From positions 1 to 56,234 of the forward strand of contig NZ_JAKKOQ010000011.1 of NCBI RefSeq assembly GCF_021738965.1: 56,234 nt of DNA, written 5' to 3'. A model generated the notes under the pieces. It was given only the letters and a program-made list of their open reading frames with translations, ran no database searches and was not told the origin of the DNA. Of this stretch, positions 35,435 through 44,012 are shown piece by piece (position 1 is the stretch's first letter; each line of letters begins with the position of its first letter). Source of the stretch: Gordonia zhenghanii (GTDB lineage: Bacteria > Actinomycetota > Actinomycetes > Mycobacteriales > Mycobacteriaceae). The position numbers and the translations under genes were made by a program.

Positions 35435-36958
35435 GTGAGCGAGCACCAGAGCGACGAGCAGATCCGCGAGGACGATCAGACCCCCGAACAGCTGCGGATC
35501 CGCCGCGAGAAGCGGGAACGTATTCTCGCCGAAGGGCGTGAGGCGTACCCGGTCGAGTTGGCTCGTACGCACACGCTCGCCGAGATCCGCGCCGAGTACT
35601 CCGATCTCGAGGCCGGAGCGGAGACCGGCGTCCAGGCCGGTGTCGCCGGACGCGTGATCTTCATCCGGAACAAGGGCAAGCTCTGCTTCGCCACCTTGCA
35701 GGAGGGCGACGGTACCAAGCTGCAGGCGATGCTCTCGCAGGCCAAGGTCGGCGAAGACGCTCTCGCGTCGTGGAAGGCTGACGCCGACCTCGGCGACATC
35801 GTCTTCGTCCACGGCGAGATCATCTCCTCGCGTACTGGCGAACTGTCGATCATGGCCGACGAATGGCAGATGGCGTCGAAGTCGTTGCGTCCCTTGCCTG
35901 TCGCCCATAAAGAGATGAACGAGGAGTCGCGCGTCCGGCAGCGGTACGTCGATCTGATCGTTCGCCCCGAGGCCCGCGAGACGGCGCGGACGCGCGTCAC
36001 GGCGATGGCCGAACTGCGCCGGTTCCTCACCGAGCGCGACTTCCTCGAGATCGAGACCCCGATGCTGCAGACGCTGCACGGCGGCGCAGCGGCTCGTCCG
36101 TTCGTCACGCATTCCAATGCCTTCGACCTGGACTTGTACCTGCGGATCGCGCCGGAACTGTTCCTCAAGCGCGCCGTGGTCGGCGGCATCGAGCGAGTCT
36201 TCGAGGTGAACCGCAACTTCCGTAACGAAGGCGCCGACTCGACGCACTCGCCCGAGTTCGCGATGCTCGAGACTTACCAGGCCTACGGCACGTACGACGA
36301 CGCCGCCGTCATGACGAGGGAACTCGTCCAGGCCGTCGCGCTCGGCGCCGTCGGCACATTGACGCCGACGATGCCGGACGGCTCGACCTACGACCTGTCG
36401 GGCGAGTGGAAGTCTGTGTCCATGTACCCGTCGCTGTCCGAGGCGCTCGGCCGTGAGATCGTGCCGCTCGAGACGAGCGTCGACGAATTGCTGACGATCG
36501 CCGCCGAGGTGGGACTCGAAGTCCCGAAGGACAAGGGCTACGGCCACGGCAAGCTCGTCGAAGAGCTGTGGGAGCACCTGGTCGGCGACAAGCTCGACGA
36601 GCCGGTCTTCGTCCGCGACTTCCCGGTCGAGACGTCGCCGCTGGTGCGCGCTCACCGCAGCATCCCGGGTGTCGTCGAGAAGTGGGACCTTTACGTCCGC
36701 GGCTTCGAACTCGCCACCGGCTACTCGGAGCTCGTCGACCCGATCATCCAGCGTGAGCGCTTCGTCGACCAGGCTCGCCTCGCCGCCGCAGGCGACGACG
36801 AGGCGATGGTCCTCGACGAGGAGTTCCTCGCCGCGATGGAGCACGCGATGCCTCCCACCGCCGGAACCGGCATGGGAATCGACCGCCTCCTCATGGCGAT
36901 CACCGGGCTCGGCATTCGCGAGACCGTCCTCTTCCCGCTGGTCAAGCCGGTCCAGTAG
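35435..36958 (+). CDS. lysS: Lysyl-tRNA synthetase, class II
   Basis: Charges tRNA-Lys. 507 residues: an N-terminal OB-fold anticodon domain ([20 protein letters not shown]), then the class II core with motif 1 ([17 protein letters not shown]), motif 2 ([25 protein letters not shown]) and motif 3 ([15 protein letters not shown]). Length is normal. GTG start with a leaderless promoter. In M. tuberculosis lysS follows coaX closely and is followed by lsr2 and clpC1; here a block of accessory genes separates coaX and lysS, and repeats follow the stop. Confidence 0.97.
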   Translation: MSEHQSDEQIREDDQTPEQLRIRREKRERILAEGREAYPVELARTHTLAEIRAEYSDLEAGAETGVQAGVAGRVIFIRNKGKLCFATLQEGDGTKLQAMLSQAKVGEDALASWKADADLGDIVFVHGEIISSRTGELSIMADEWQMASKSLRPLPVAHKEMNEESRVRQRYVDLIVRPEARETARTRVTAMAELRRFLTERDFLEIETPMLQTLHGGAAARPFVTHSNAFDLDLYLRIAPELFLKRAVVGGIERVFEVNRNFRNEGADSTHSPEFAMLETYQAYGTYDDAAVMTRELVQAVALGAVGTLTPTMPDGSTYDLSGEWKSVSMYPSLSEALGREIVPLETSVDELLTIAAEVGLEVPKDKGYGHGKLVEELWEHLVGDKLDEPVFVRDFPVETSPLVRAHRSIPGVVEKWDLYVRGFELATGYSELVDPIIQRERFVDQARLAAAGDDEAMVLDEEFLAAMEHAMPPTAGTGMGIDRLLMAITGLGIRETVLFPLVKPVQ

Positions 36959-36965
36959 TTCTTCC

Positions 36966-37165
36966 GCCGGTCGAGCGTCCTCCGTTGGTCGAGCGTCCTC
37001 CACGTTGGTCGAGCGTCCTCCCGTTGGTCGAGCGTCCTCCCGTTGGTCGAGCGAAGTCGAGACCTCTCTCTTCGTTGGTCGAGCGGAGTCGAGACCCCGA
37101 CTTCTGCTCGACGTACTTTTCGGTCTCGACTCCGCTCGATCCGCGTGGAGGTCTCGATCGGCGTG
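36966..37165. repeat. Dispersed repeat cluster C
   Basis: Between convergent lysS and a secreted-protein gene. Four tandem copies of a variant, GGTCGAGCGTCCTCC (starting near 36969, 36988, 37008 and 37027), then two standard forward copies (37045-37065 and 37077-37097) and a reverse copy (37122-37140). The 37079 and 37122 copies can fold into a stem. The 212-base gap holds nothing else. Confidence 0.88.
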
Positions 37166-37170
37166 GAGGG

Positions 37171-37587
37171 TCACCGCTCGTAATAGGACGTCCACGGCTC
37201 GCTGGACACCACCGAGCCGTCGGGTGCGGTGATCAGGAGTCGGTCGCGGTGGACGTGGTAGGTGTAGCCGTTGTTGACGGCGTGGAACCCGAGCGAGTTC
37301 TGGGTAGCTCCCCAGATCTCGACGGTGTCCCCGGTGGTCTTGGCCTCACCGCTGTACGCCCAGCCGGTTGGGCCCTGCACCGGACAGATCACCACTTCGG
37401 AGACGGCCGAGGCGGCCATCACTTGGACCGGACCGTTGCAGTAGGGGCCGCCGGGGAACCCGTCCGCGGAGGCCTGGCCCGCACCGATGAGACTGGCGGC
37501 CGACAGGCCTGCGGCAGCGATGCCTGCTACGGCGACGCGCGTGGCGAGAATGCGGGTCTTGTTCGTGTCGTTCGTATGCGTGCGCAT
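37171..37587 (-). CDS. Secreted protein of unknown function
   Basis: A 138-residue protein with a Sec signal peptide: THTNDTNKTR, a hydrophobic Ala/Gly core, and ASA cleavage after about residue 41. The mature part begins DGFPGGPYCNG and contains two cysteines (PYCNG, VICPVQG), so one disulfide is likely, and is otherwise polar with many Thr and Ser. Family not recognised. ATG 37587 is preferred; GAGAGGA lies about 10 nt upstream. Confidence 0.78.
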   Translation of the reverse strand: MRTHTNDTNKTRILATRVAVAGIAAAGLSAASLIGAGQASADGFPGGPYCNGPVQVMAASAVSEVVICPVQGPTGWAYSGEAKTTGDTVEIWGATQNSLGFHAVNNGYTYHVHRDRLLITAPDGSVVSSEPWTSYYER

Positions 37588-37739
37588 GATGAACACGTCC
37601 TCTCGCAGGCGACGGCAGCGGCCGGCCGATCAGTGCCTGCGGATCGGGGTCAAGTCAACGTCGACCGCTACCGGGTATGTCGGACGGTGAACGGCGTCAC
37701 GTTAAGGGGTGTCGTTCACGCAGATGACCGACGTGCGGG

Positions 37740-38606
37740 TCAGGGGAGGAGTCGTGCGCGGCGCGCGTTCACGACCGCTTCGAAGCGAGTGACCGCGTTC
37801 AGCTTCGTCATCAGCGACTTCACGTAGTCCTTGACCGTGTAGACGCCGATGCCGAGGTGTTCGGCGACCGCCCGGTTCGACAGTCCCGCTCCGAGTAGTC
37901 CGAGGACGTCCTGCTCGCGCGCGGTGAGGTGGACGTTCGGCGCGTCGTCGGGACTCTCATCTGCGAGGTCCGTAGCGATCTGGAGCATGCGAGCGCGTAC
38001 CGACTCGTCGTCGACAGAGTCCGCGAGCGCCCGAAGCTGCAGGTACGAGTCGTGGACCCGGGTCCGCCAGGCGGTGAGATCGCGTTCTTCGTCGTCGGTG
38101 CGCAGCGTGGCCAGAACGTCGGCGACTGCCAGCTGCTGTTCTACCGAGCGTGCTTCGTCGACGACGGCGTCGAGTGCGGATCCGAGTTGCTCCTGTGCCG
38201 TTCGCCGCGCGGCGTACAAGACGCCGATCTGTCTGCGGCCGACGATGATCGGTGCCGCCACAATGGCTCGGAGCGATTCAGCGCGGATGATCTCGTCGTA
38301 GGTGTGAGTGATGAGCGGCGAACTCACGTAGTCGCCGATGGCTTCGGCGCGAGCGCGTCCTACGACCCGGCCGCCGAGGCCGTGGCCCGGGTCCAGGTTC
38401 GCGCCGCGCAGCGGGCCGACGAGGTCGCCGTCGAACGAGAACAACTCGATTCGGGGAGCGTCACCGGGCAGGACTCGCCCCGCGAATGCAAGGGTCGCAC
38501 CGGTACGTCGGCGGAGTCGTTCCAGTGGACCGCGCAGCCGCCGCGCCAACTCGTCGGCGGGCGCACCCCTCTTCAGAGGGTTGTCGGTGTCGGTCGTCAC
38601 ATCCAT
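37740..38606 (-). CDS. GAF-domain LuxR-family transcriptional regulator
   Basis: A 288-residue regulator. The N-terminal two thirds resemble a GAF sensor domain (LRAIVAAPIIVGRRQIGVLYAARR); the C-terminal LuxR helix-turn-helix is clear (LTAREQDVLGLLGAGLSNRAVAEHLGIGVYTVKDYVKSLMTKL). Divergent from an acyl-CoA synthetase gene with only 40 bp between starts, so it probably controls that gene. The start at 38606 avoids overlap with the divergent gene. Confidence 0.88.
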   Translation of the reverse strand: MDVTTDTDNPLKRGAPADELARRLRGPLERLRRRTGATLAFAGRVLPGDAPRIELFSFDGDLVGPLRGANLDPGHGLGGRVVGRARAEAIGDYVSSPLITHTYDEIIRAESLRAIVAAPIIVGRRQIGVLYAARRTAQEQLGSALDAVVDEARSVEQQLAVADVLATLRTDDEERDLTAWRTRVHDSYLQLRALADSVDDESVRARMLQIATDLADESPDDAPNVHLTAREQDVLGLLGAGLSNRAVAEHLGIGVYTVKDYVKSLMTKLNAVTRFEAVVNARRARLLP

Positions 38607-38646
38607 GATTGTGTCATCACGCAGGTCGAGTGAGTGGAGGACGGGC

Positions 38647-40203
38647 ATGAACGACGAAGCACGAGAGAGCGCAGATCGGCAGGTCGCCGACTGGCTGGAC
38701 GTCTACGGGGCGCCGGACGCGAGTGTGGCGAACCTGCTGTGCGATCGCCACGATCGGGCAGCAGTCGCGTTCACCCTCGTCGAGCCGGACTTGTCCGCGA
38801 CTGCCATGACGTACGGGGAACTCGCGGACGAGTCCCGGCGGATGGCGACGGTCCTCGCGGCACACGGCGTGACGCGCGGCGACCGGGTCCCGGTCCTGCT
38901 CGGCAAGCGTCGCGCGCTGGTCATCACCCTCGTCGCACTGTGGCGGACCGGCGCGGTGCACGTTCCGCTGTTCACCGCGTTCGCCACCGGTGCGATCAGG
39001 TTGCGCGTCGAGGGATCCGGTGCACAGATCGTGGTGACCGATGCGTCGCAGCGCGACAAAGTCGATCCGATCGATGCGGTGCTGGTACTGGACGTCGACG
39101 ACCTCGTCGTCGAGGCGCAGTCGGCCGAGCCTGCGAACTACGACGCTGCGGTCGGTGGTGACGGGGCGTTCGTGCAGCTGTATACGAGTGGGACGACAGG
39201 CAAGCCCAAGGGCGTCCCGGTACCGGTGCGAGCGTTGGCGTCTTTTCAGGCGTACCAGCACTTCTCGCTCGACGTGGCCGTGGACGACGTCTTCTGGAAC
39301 GCCGCTGATCCGGGGTGGGCGTACGGCCTCTACTATGCGGTGATCACGCCTCTGGTCGCCGGCCGCACCAGCCTGCTGTTCAACGCGGGGTTCACCCCGG
39401 ACTCGACCGTCGCGGTGCTCAAGACGTTCGGCGTCACCAATTTCGCTGGTGCGCCGACGATGTATCGAGCGCTGCGCGCACAGGCCGACACGACGGACAT
39501 CGGGTTGCGCCGCGCGTCGTCGGCAGGCGAGCCGTTGACTCCCGACATCGTCGAGTTCGGCCGCACCCGACTCGGCTGCGAAGTACGGGATCACTACGGC
39601 CAGACCGAGATCGGCATGGTGATCGGCAACCACTGGAACACCGAGGTCGGGATGCCGCTGAAACCGGGATCGATGGGGCAGGCGATGCCCGGATATGTCG
39701 CCGGGATCGTCGACGGTCAGATCGCGATCGACGTGAAGGCTTCTCCGGCGCTCTGGTTCACCGGATACGACGCTGCGCCGGAGAAGACCGCGGACCGATT
39801 CACCGACGACGGCGCGTGGTACCTGACCGCAGACACCGGAAAAGTCGACGACGAGGGCTACTTCTCGTTCACTGCGCGCGACGACGACGTGATCCTCGCG
39901 GCCGGGTACCGCATCGGACCGTTCGACGTGGAGAGCGTCATGGTGACGCACGCGTCCGTCGCGGAGGTCGCGGTCGTCGGACGTCCCGACCCGGAGGGCA
40001 TCCGCGGCGAGGTGGTCGAAGCGTTCGTCGTCCTGAACACGGGTTTCGCCGGGGACGATGCACTCGCGTCCGAACTGCAGGCGGTGGTCCGTGACGAGTA
40101 CTCCAAGCATGCGTATCCGCGCACCGTCCACTTCGTCGAGTCTCTGCCGAAGACACCGAGCGGCAAGGTTCAACGGTTCGTGCTGCGGCGAGGAGGAGAA
40201 TAG
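38647..40203 (+). CDS. Acyl-CoA synthetase (AMP-binding, acetyl-CoA-synthetase-like)
   Basis: A 518-residue ANL-superfamily ligase that activates a carboxylic acid to its CoA ester. The P-loop YTSGTTGKPKG, the DHYGQTEIG motif, the TADTGKVDDEGYFSF hinge and the catalytic Lys in LPKTPSGKVQR are all present. Substrate is not clear; the pattern is closer to short/medium-chain acid ligases than to long-chain FadD. GGAGG precedes ATG 38647. No KstR2 box is visible in its promoter, unlike its neighbour fadD3. Confidence 0.9.
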   Translation: MNDEARESADRQVADWLDVYGAPDASVANLLCDRHDRAAVAFTLVEPDLSATAMTYGELADESRRMATVLAAHGVTRGDRVPVLLGKRRALVITLVALWRTGAVHVPLFTAFATGAIRLRVEGSGAQIVVTDASQRDKVDPIDAVLVLDVDDLVVEAQSAEPANYDAAVGGDGAFVQLYTSGTTGKPKGVPVPVRALASFQAYQHFSLDVAVDDVFWNAADPGWAYGLYYAVITPLVAGRTSLLFNAGFTPDSTVAVLKTFGVTNFAGAPTMYRALRAQADTTDIGLRRASSAGEPLTPDIVEFGRTRLGCEVRDHYGQTEIGMVIGNHWNTEVGMPLKPGSMGQAMPGYVAGIVDGQIAIDVKASPALWFTGYDAAPEKTADRFTDDGAWYLTADTGKVDDEGYFSFTARDDDVILAAGYRIGPFDVESVMVTHASVAEVAVVGRPDPEGIRGEVVEAFVVLNTGFAGDDALASELQAVVRDEYSKHAYPRTVHFVESLPKTPSGKVQRFVLRRGGE

Positions 40204-40214
40204 GTCCCGCGCGA

Positions 40215-40315
40215 GGTCGGGGTTTCTCGCTGCTCGAGCTCTTCTCGCTGGTGGAACTCTTTTCGCTGGTCGAGCGGAGTCGAGACCCGACCTGTGCCGC
40301 TCCCGGGAGGTCGGG
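40215..40315. repeat. Dispersed repeat cluster D and hairpin
   Basis: Between convergent synthetase genes. One standard repeat copy at 40267-40287, and an 8-bp hairpin (CCCGACCT / AGGTCGGG) at 40286-40315 that ends two bases before the fadD3 stop codon. Possible bidirectional terminator. Confidence 0.75.
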
Positions 40316-40316
40316 G

Positions 40317-41858
40317 CTATCCCAGTTCGCGTTTGAGTACCTTGCCGGACGGGTTCCGCGGCAGGGCTTCGACGAACGCGACCGAGCGCGGGATCTTGAA
40401 GTTCGCGAGATGCTCACGTGCGTAAGTCAGCACGTCGTCGACGGTCACCGTCGTTCCGTCGGCGACGGTGATGTAGGCCTTCCCGACCTCGCCCATCCGC
40501 TCGTCGGGGACACCGATCACCGCGACTTCAGTGATTCCGTCGACACGAGCGAGGACTTGCTCGACCTCGGCCGGGTAGACGTTGAAACCGCCGCAGATGT
40601 ACATGTCCTTGAGCCGGTCGGTGATCGTCAGGTAGCCGCGTTCGTCGAGAGTCCCGACGTCTCCGGTGTGCAGCCACCCGTCGGGGTCGATCGTCGCGGC
40701 GGTTGCTTCGGGGTCGTCGAGGTATCCGCGCATGACCATCGCGCCCCGCGTCAGAACCTCCCCCTCGTCCGACAGTCTCACCTCCATGCCCTCATAGGCG
40801 CGGCCGCAGGTGGTCGCGACGGTGACGGCGTCGTCGTCGGCGCGGCACGTCGTGACGAACCCGCTGGTCTCGGTCTGCCCGTAGGCTGTCAGCACGGTCT
40901 CGACTCCGAGGTCGGACTGGATGCGCTCGATCAGCACCACGGGAACGATCGTTGCGCCCGTCACCACCAAGCGCAGGCTCGTCAGGTCGTAATCGGAACG
41001 GGACGGATCGTCGAGCACGGTCTGGAAGATCGTCGGCGCGCCGGGAAAGACGGTCACTCGTTCGGAATCGATCAACCGCATGGCCTCGCCGGGGGAGTAG
41101 ACGGCGAGCGGGATCATCGTGACACCGAACAGCAGCGACGGCAGGATGCCCGCCTTGTATCCGAACGTGTGGAAGAACGGATTCACCATCAGATAGCGGT
41201 CGTCGGCGGTCAGCCTGCCGTTCGACGCCCACGCGTGCGAGCCGGCGAGCGTGTGGCGGTGCTCGGCCAGGACCCCCTTCGGTGCGCCCGTCGTCCCGGA
41301 CGTGAACAGGATGTCCGACAAGTCGTCCTCGGCGACGGCGTCTGCCCGCAGACGGGCAGTGGCCACCGATTCGTCGGCCACAGTGAGGAATCGATCCCAG
41401 GGGACCGCTCCGGCCGCGTCGACCTCCGACTCGAGGGGGATGCCGATGACCGTTCGGCCTGTCGCGATCGGCGACGCCAACACCTCGGAGAGCCGGTCGA
41501 TGTCCGCGAAGGCGCCCGACGCCACGAGAACTTCTGCGCCCGATCGTTCGACGATGTCCGACGCCTCGCTCACGGTGTACCGCGTGTTGAGCGGTACGAG
41601 CACCGCGCCCGCATAGTGCGTGCCGAGCGCGGCGATCGGCCAGTGGTGGCTGTTCGGCGCCCACACGGCGACCCGGTCGCCCGGCTCGACGCCCGCCTCG
41701 ATCAGGCCTGCGGCGAAGCTGCGCACCCTGTCGGCCAGCTCGCTCCAGGTCAGCCGCACGGGTTCGTTCCACTGGTCGTCGATCACCGCGATCTGATCGG
41801 GCCAGAGCTCTTCTGCTCGGTGCACGGCGGCGGGACTAGTCAGGGGCGTCGGAAGCAT
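40317..41858 (-). CDS. fadD3: HIP-CoA ligase FadD3 (steroid C/D-ring catabolism)
   Basis: A 513-residue AMP-forming acyl-CoA ligase: FTSGTTGAPKGV P-loop, AYGQTETSGFV, WLHTGDVGTLDERGYL and LPRNPSGKVLKREL with the catalytic Lys. FadD3 activates HIP, the indanedione-propanoate left after steroid rings A and B are removed. The assignment rests on divergence from fadE30-ipdF-fadA6 across a KstR2 box, as I recall for the KstR2 regulon. ATG 41858 is preferred: TAGGTT ends 6 nt before it. An in-frame TTG just upstream would lie inside the operator and is unlikely. Confidence 0.87.
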   Translation of the reverse strand: MLPTPLTSPAAVHRAEELWPDQIAVIDDQWNEPVRLTWSELADRVRSFAAGLIEAGVEPGDRVAVWAPNSHHWPIAALGTHYAGAVLVPLNTRYTVSEASDIVERSGAEVLVASGAFADIDRLSEVLASPIATGRTVIGIPLESEVDAAGAVPWDRFLTVADESVATARLRADAVAEDDLSDILFTSGTTGAPKGVLAEHRHTLAGSHAWASNGRLTADDRYLMVNPFFHTFGYKAGILPSLLFGVTMIPLAVYSPGEAMRLIDSERVTVFPGAPTIFQTVLDDPSRSDYDLTSLRLVVTGATIVPVVLIERIQSDLGVETVLTAYGQTETSGFVTTCRADDDAVTVATTCGRAYEGMEVRLSDEGEVLTRGAMVMRGYLDDPEATAATIDPDGWLHTGDVGTLDERGYLTITDRLKDMYICGGFNVYPAEVEQVLARVDGITEVAVIGVPDERMGEVGKAYITVADGTTVTVDDVLTYAREHLANFKIPRSVAFVEALPRNPSGKVLKRELG

Positions 41859-41864
41859 GAACAA

Positions 41865-41888
41865 AACCTAGCAAATGCTTGCTAGGTT
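41865..41888. promoter_or_regulatory. KstR2 operator between fadD3 and fadE30
   Basis: Perfect 10-bp arms AACCTAGCAA and TTGCTAGGTT around ATGC. The inner 14 bp (41870-41883) match the KstR2 consensus AnCAAGnnCTTGnT with one mismatch. The left arm contains the leftward -10 (TAGGTT, 6 nt before the fadD3 ATG). The rightward -10 TAAGCT (41888-41893) starts on the operator's last base, 7 nt before the fadE30 ATG. One bound repressor would block both. Confidence 0.85.
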
Positions 41889-41893
41889 AAGCT
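41888..41893 (+). promoter_or_regulatory. -10 element of fadE30 (leaderless)
   Basis: TAAGCT, 7 nt before ATG 41901, next to the KstR2 box. Confidence 0.55.
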
Positions 41894-41900
41894 AGGGCTC

Positions 41901-43163
41901 ATGACGACGATCAATCTCGCCGATCGGACCGTCGACCTCGGCGAATGGGCTGCACGCACGCCAGATGCGGACAGTGTCTTCGAGAGGGCGGTCCGCGACT
42001 GGCTCGCCGACAATCTGGTGGGCGACTTCGCGAACCTCCGGGGACGCGGCGGTCCAGGCAGCGAACACGAATTCTTCGCCGAGCGTCTCGACTGGGACCG
42101 GCATCTCGCCGCCGCCGGGTGGACGTGCCTCGGCTGGCCCGTCGAACACGGCGGTCGCGGCGCGACGATCGGGCAGCGCATCATCTTCCATCGCGAGTAC
42201 GCCCGCGCCGGTGCGCCCGCACGGGTCAATCACCTCGGCGAAGAACTGCTCGGTCCGACGCTCATCGAGTACGGCACGCCGGAGCAGCAGAAGCGGTTCC
42301 TGCCGCACATCGTCGACGTGACCGAACTCTGGGCACAGGGCTACTCCGAGCCGGGCGCGGGAAGCGACCTGGCAGGCGTCGCCACCTCTGCCGTGCTCGA
42401 CGGCGACGACTGGGTGATCAACGGCCAGAAGATCTGGACGTCGCTCGCGCATCTGTCGCAGTGGTGCTTCGTCATCGCCCGCACGGAGAAGGGGTCGGCT
42501 CGACATAAGGGGCTGAGCTTCCTCCTCGTCCCGCTCGACGCCGAGGGCGTGACGATTCGCCCGATCCAGCAGATCACCGGAACCTCCGAGTTCAACGAGG
42601 TGTTCTTCGACGACGCGAAGACGTCCGCCGACCTCATCGTCGGTGAGCCGGGCGACGGCTGGAAGGTCGCGATGGGGCTGCTCCAGTTCGAGCGCGGAGT
42701 CTCCACGCTCGGTCAGCAGGTCGGGTTCCGGCGTGAGCTCGACGATCTGATCGCGCACGCGAAGCGCAACGGTGCGATCGACGATCCCGAGATCGCCACG
42801 CGCCTGCGTCGCGCCAAAGTCGGACTCACCGTCATGGAGGCGAACGCGCGTCGCACTCTCGCTGGCGACATCGTCTCCGAGGCGAGCGCGGCGTCGGTCA
42901 CGAAACTGCTGTGGGGCAACTGGCATCGTGACCTCGGCGAGCTCGCGGCAGCGGTCGCAGGCGCGCCGACGCTCCTCGGCCCCGATGCGACGACCGAGGG
43001 CCGCGCCAACGACATCGCCGATCCCGAACACGTGGAACTCGACGAATGGCAGCGGCTCCTGTTGTTCAGCCGAGCCGACACGATCTACGGCGGCTCGAAC
43101 GAAGTGCAACGCAACATCATCGCCGAGCGAGTCCTCGGCCTACCCCGAGAGGCACGCCCGTGA
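41901..43163 (+). CDS. fadE30: Acyl-CoA dehydrogenase FadE30
   Basis: A 420-residue flavoprotein of the acyl-CoA dehydrogenase fold: QGYSEPGAGSDLAGVATSA, INGQKIWTSLAHLSQW and the C-terminal DTIYGGSNEVQRNIIAERVLGLP. In the steroid pathway FadE30 desaturates the CoA ester of the hydroxylated HIP side chain, as known for the KstR2 regulon. First gene of an operon with ipdF and fadA6; it overlaps ipdF in a GTGA. Confidence 0.88.
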   Translation: MTTINLADRTVDLGEWAARTPDADSVFERAVRDWLADNLVGDFANLRGRGGPGSEHEFFAERLDWDRHLAAAGWTCLGWPVEHGGRGATIGQRIIFHREYARAGAPARVNHLGEELLGPTLIEYGTPEQQKRFLPHIVDVTELWAQGYSEPGAGSDLAGVATSAVLDGDDWVINGQKIWTSLAHLSQWCFVIARTEKGSARHKGLSFLLVPLDAEGVTIRPIQQITGTSEFNEVFFDDAKTSADLIVGEPGDGWKVAMGLLQFERGVSTLGQQVGFRRELDDLIAHAKRNGAIDDPEIATRLRRAKVGLTVMEANARRTLAGDIVSEASAASVTKLLWGNWHRDLGELAAAVAGAPTLLGPDATTEGRANDIADPEHVELDEWQRLLLFSRADTIYGGSNEVQRNIIAERVLGLPREARP

Positions 43164-43981
43164 CCACCACACCCTCTGACGCGACCCCGTCCCCGCTCGC
43201 CACTCCGCCCGAGGAAGTGCCCGGACACGACCTCCTCAAAGGCAAGAAGGCGGTAGTGACGGCGGCGGCAGGCACCGGCATCGGGTTCGCCACCGCCCGC
43301 CGCATCCTCCTCGAGGGAGGCGACGTTCTCGTCTCCGACTTCCACGAACGCAGGCTCGGCGAGACCGTCGACAAGCTCGCCGACGAGTTCGGCGCCGATC
43401 GCGTCACCTCCCACATCTGCGATGTCTCGAGCACCGAGCAGGTCGACGGCCTCATCGCGACGGCGGCTGAGAAGCTCGGCCGGATCGACGTCCTGGTCAA
43501 CAACGCCGGACTCGGCGGGGAGACTCCCGTCGCGGACATGACCGACGAGCAGTGGGACCGCGTCCTGGACATCACGCTCAACAGCACCTTCCGTGCCACC
43601 CGGGCGGCCCTGCGCTACTTCCGCGACGCAGACCACGGCGGCATCCTGGTCAACAACGCGTCTGTCCTCGGATGGCGCGCCCAGCGCGGGCAGGCCCATT
43701 ACGCGGCCGCCAAGGCAGGCGTCATGGCGCTCACCCGGTGCTCGGCGGTCGAGGCTGCCGACTACGGCGTCCGCATCAACGCGGTCGCGCCGTCGATCGC
43801 GAAGCATCCGTTCCTGGCGAAGGTCACCACCGACGAACTGCTCGACGAACTCGAGTCCCGCGAGGCGTACGGCCGAGCCGCCGAGGTCTGGGAGATCGCG
43901 GCGACCATCGCGATGCTCGCCAGCGACTACACCACCTATCTGACCGGCGAGATCGTGTCGATCTCCAGCCAGCGCGCCTGA
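43160..43981 (+). CDS. ipdF: SDR reductase IpdF
   Basis: A 273-residue short-chain dehydrogenase with VTAAAGTGIGFATARRIL (cofactor loop), LVNNAGLGGET, NNASVLGWRAQRGQAHYAAAKAG (Ser-Tyr-xxx-Lys) and a conserved helical end. By position (fadE30-ipdF-fadA6) it matches the KstR2-controlled SDR Rv3559c, which acts on the hydroxyl/keto group of the HIP-CoA skeleton. The symbol is given on synteny and similarity recalled, not on a search. GTG 43160 overlaps the fadE30 stop. Confidence 0.82.
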   Translation: MTTTPSDATPSPLATPPEEVPGHDLLKGKKAVVTAAAGTGIGFATARRILLEGGDVLVSDFHERRLGETVDKLADEFGADRVTSHICDVSSTEQVDGLIATAAEKLGRIDVLVNNAGLGGETPVADMTDEQWDRVLDITLNSTFRATRAALRYFRDADHGGILVNNASVLGWRAQRGQAHYAAAKAGVMALTRCSAVEAADYGVRINAVAPSIAKHPFLAKVTTDELLDELESREAYGRAAEVWEIAATIAMLASDYTTYLTGEIVSISSQRA

Positions 43982-44012
43982 CGTCGCGCACCACCATCGA
44001 GGAGTCTCAGAC

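Noticed and set aside
35291..37195. A 634-codon open frame antisense to lysS
   Set aside because: Covers the repeat cluster and lysS in reverse; no family resemblance.
41859..41864. TTG start for FadD3 upstream of ATG 41858
   Set aside because: It would begin ahead of the start predicted by the -10, with no SD and almost inside the KstR2 operator.
40251..41885. A 544-codon open frame antisense to fadD3
   Set aside because: fadD3 on the opposite strand has every ligase motif; the other frame has none and runs through the KstR2 operator.
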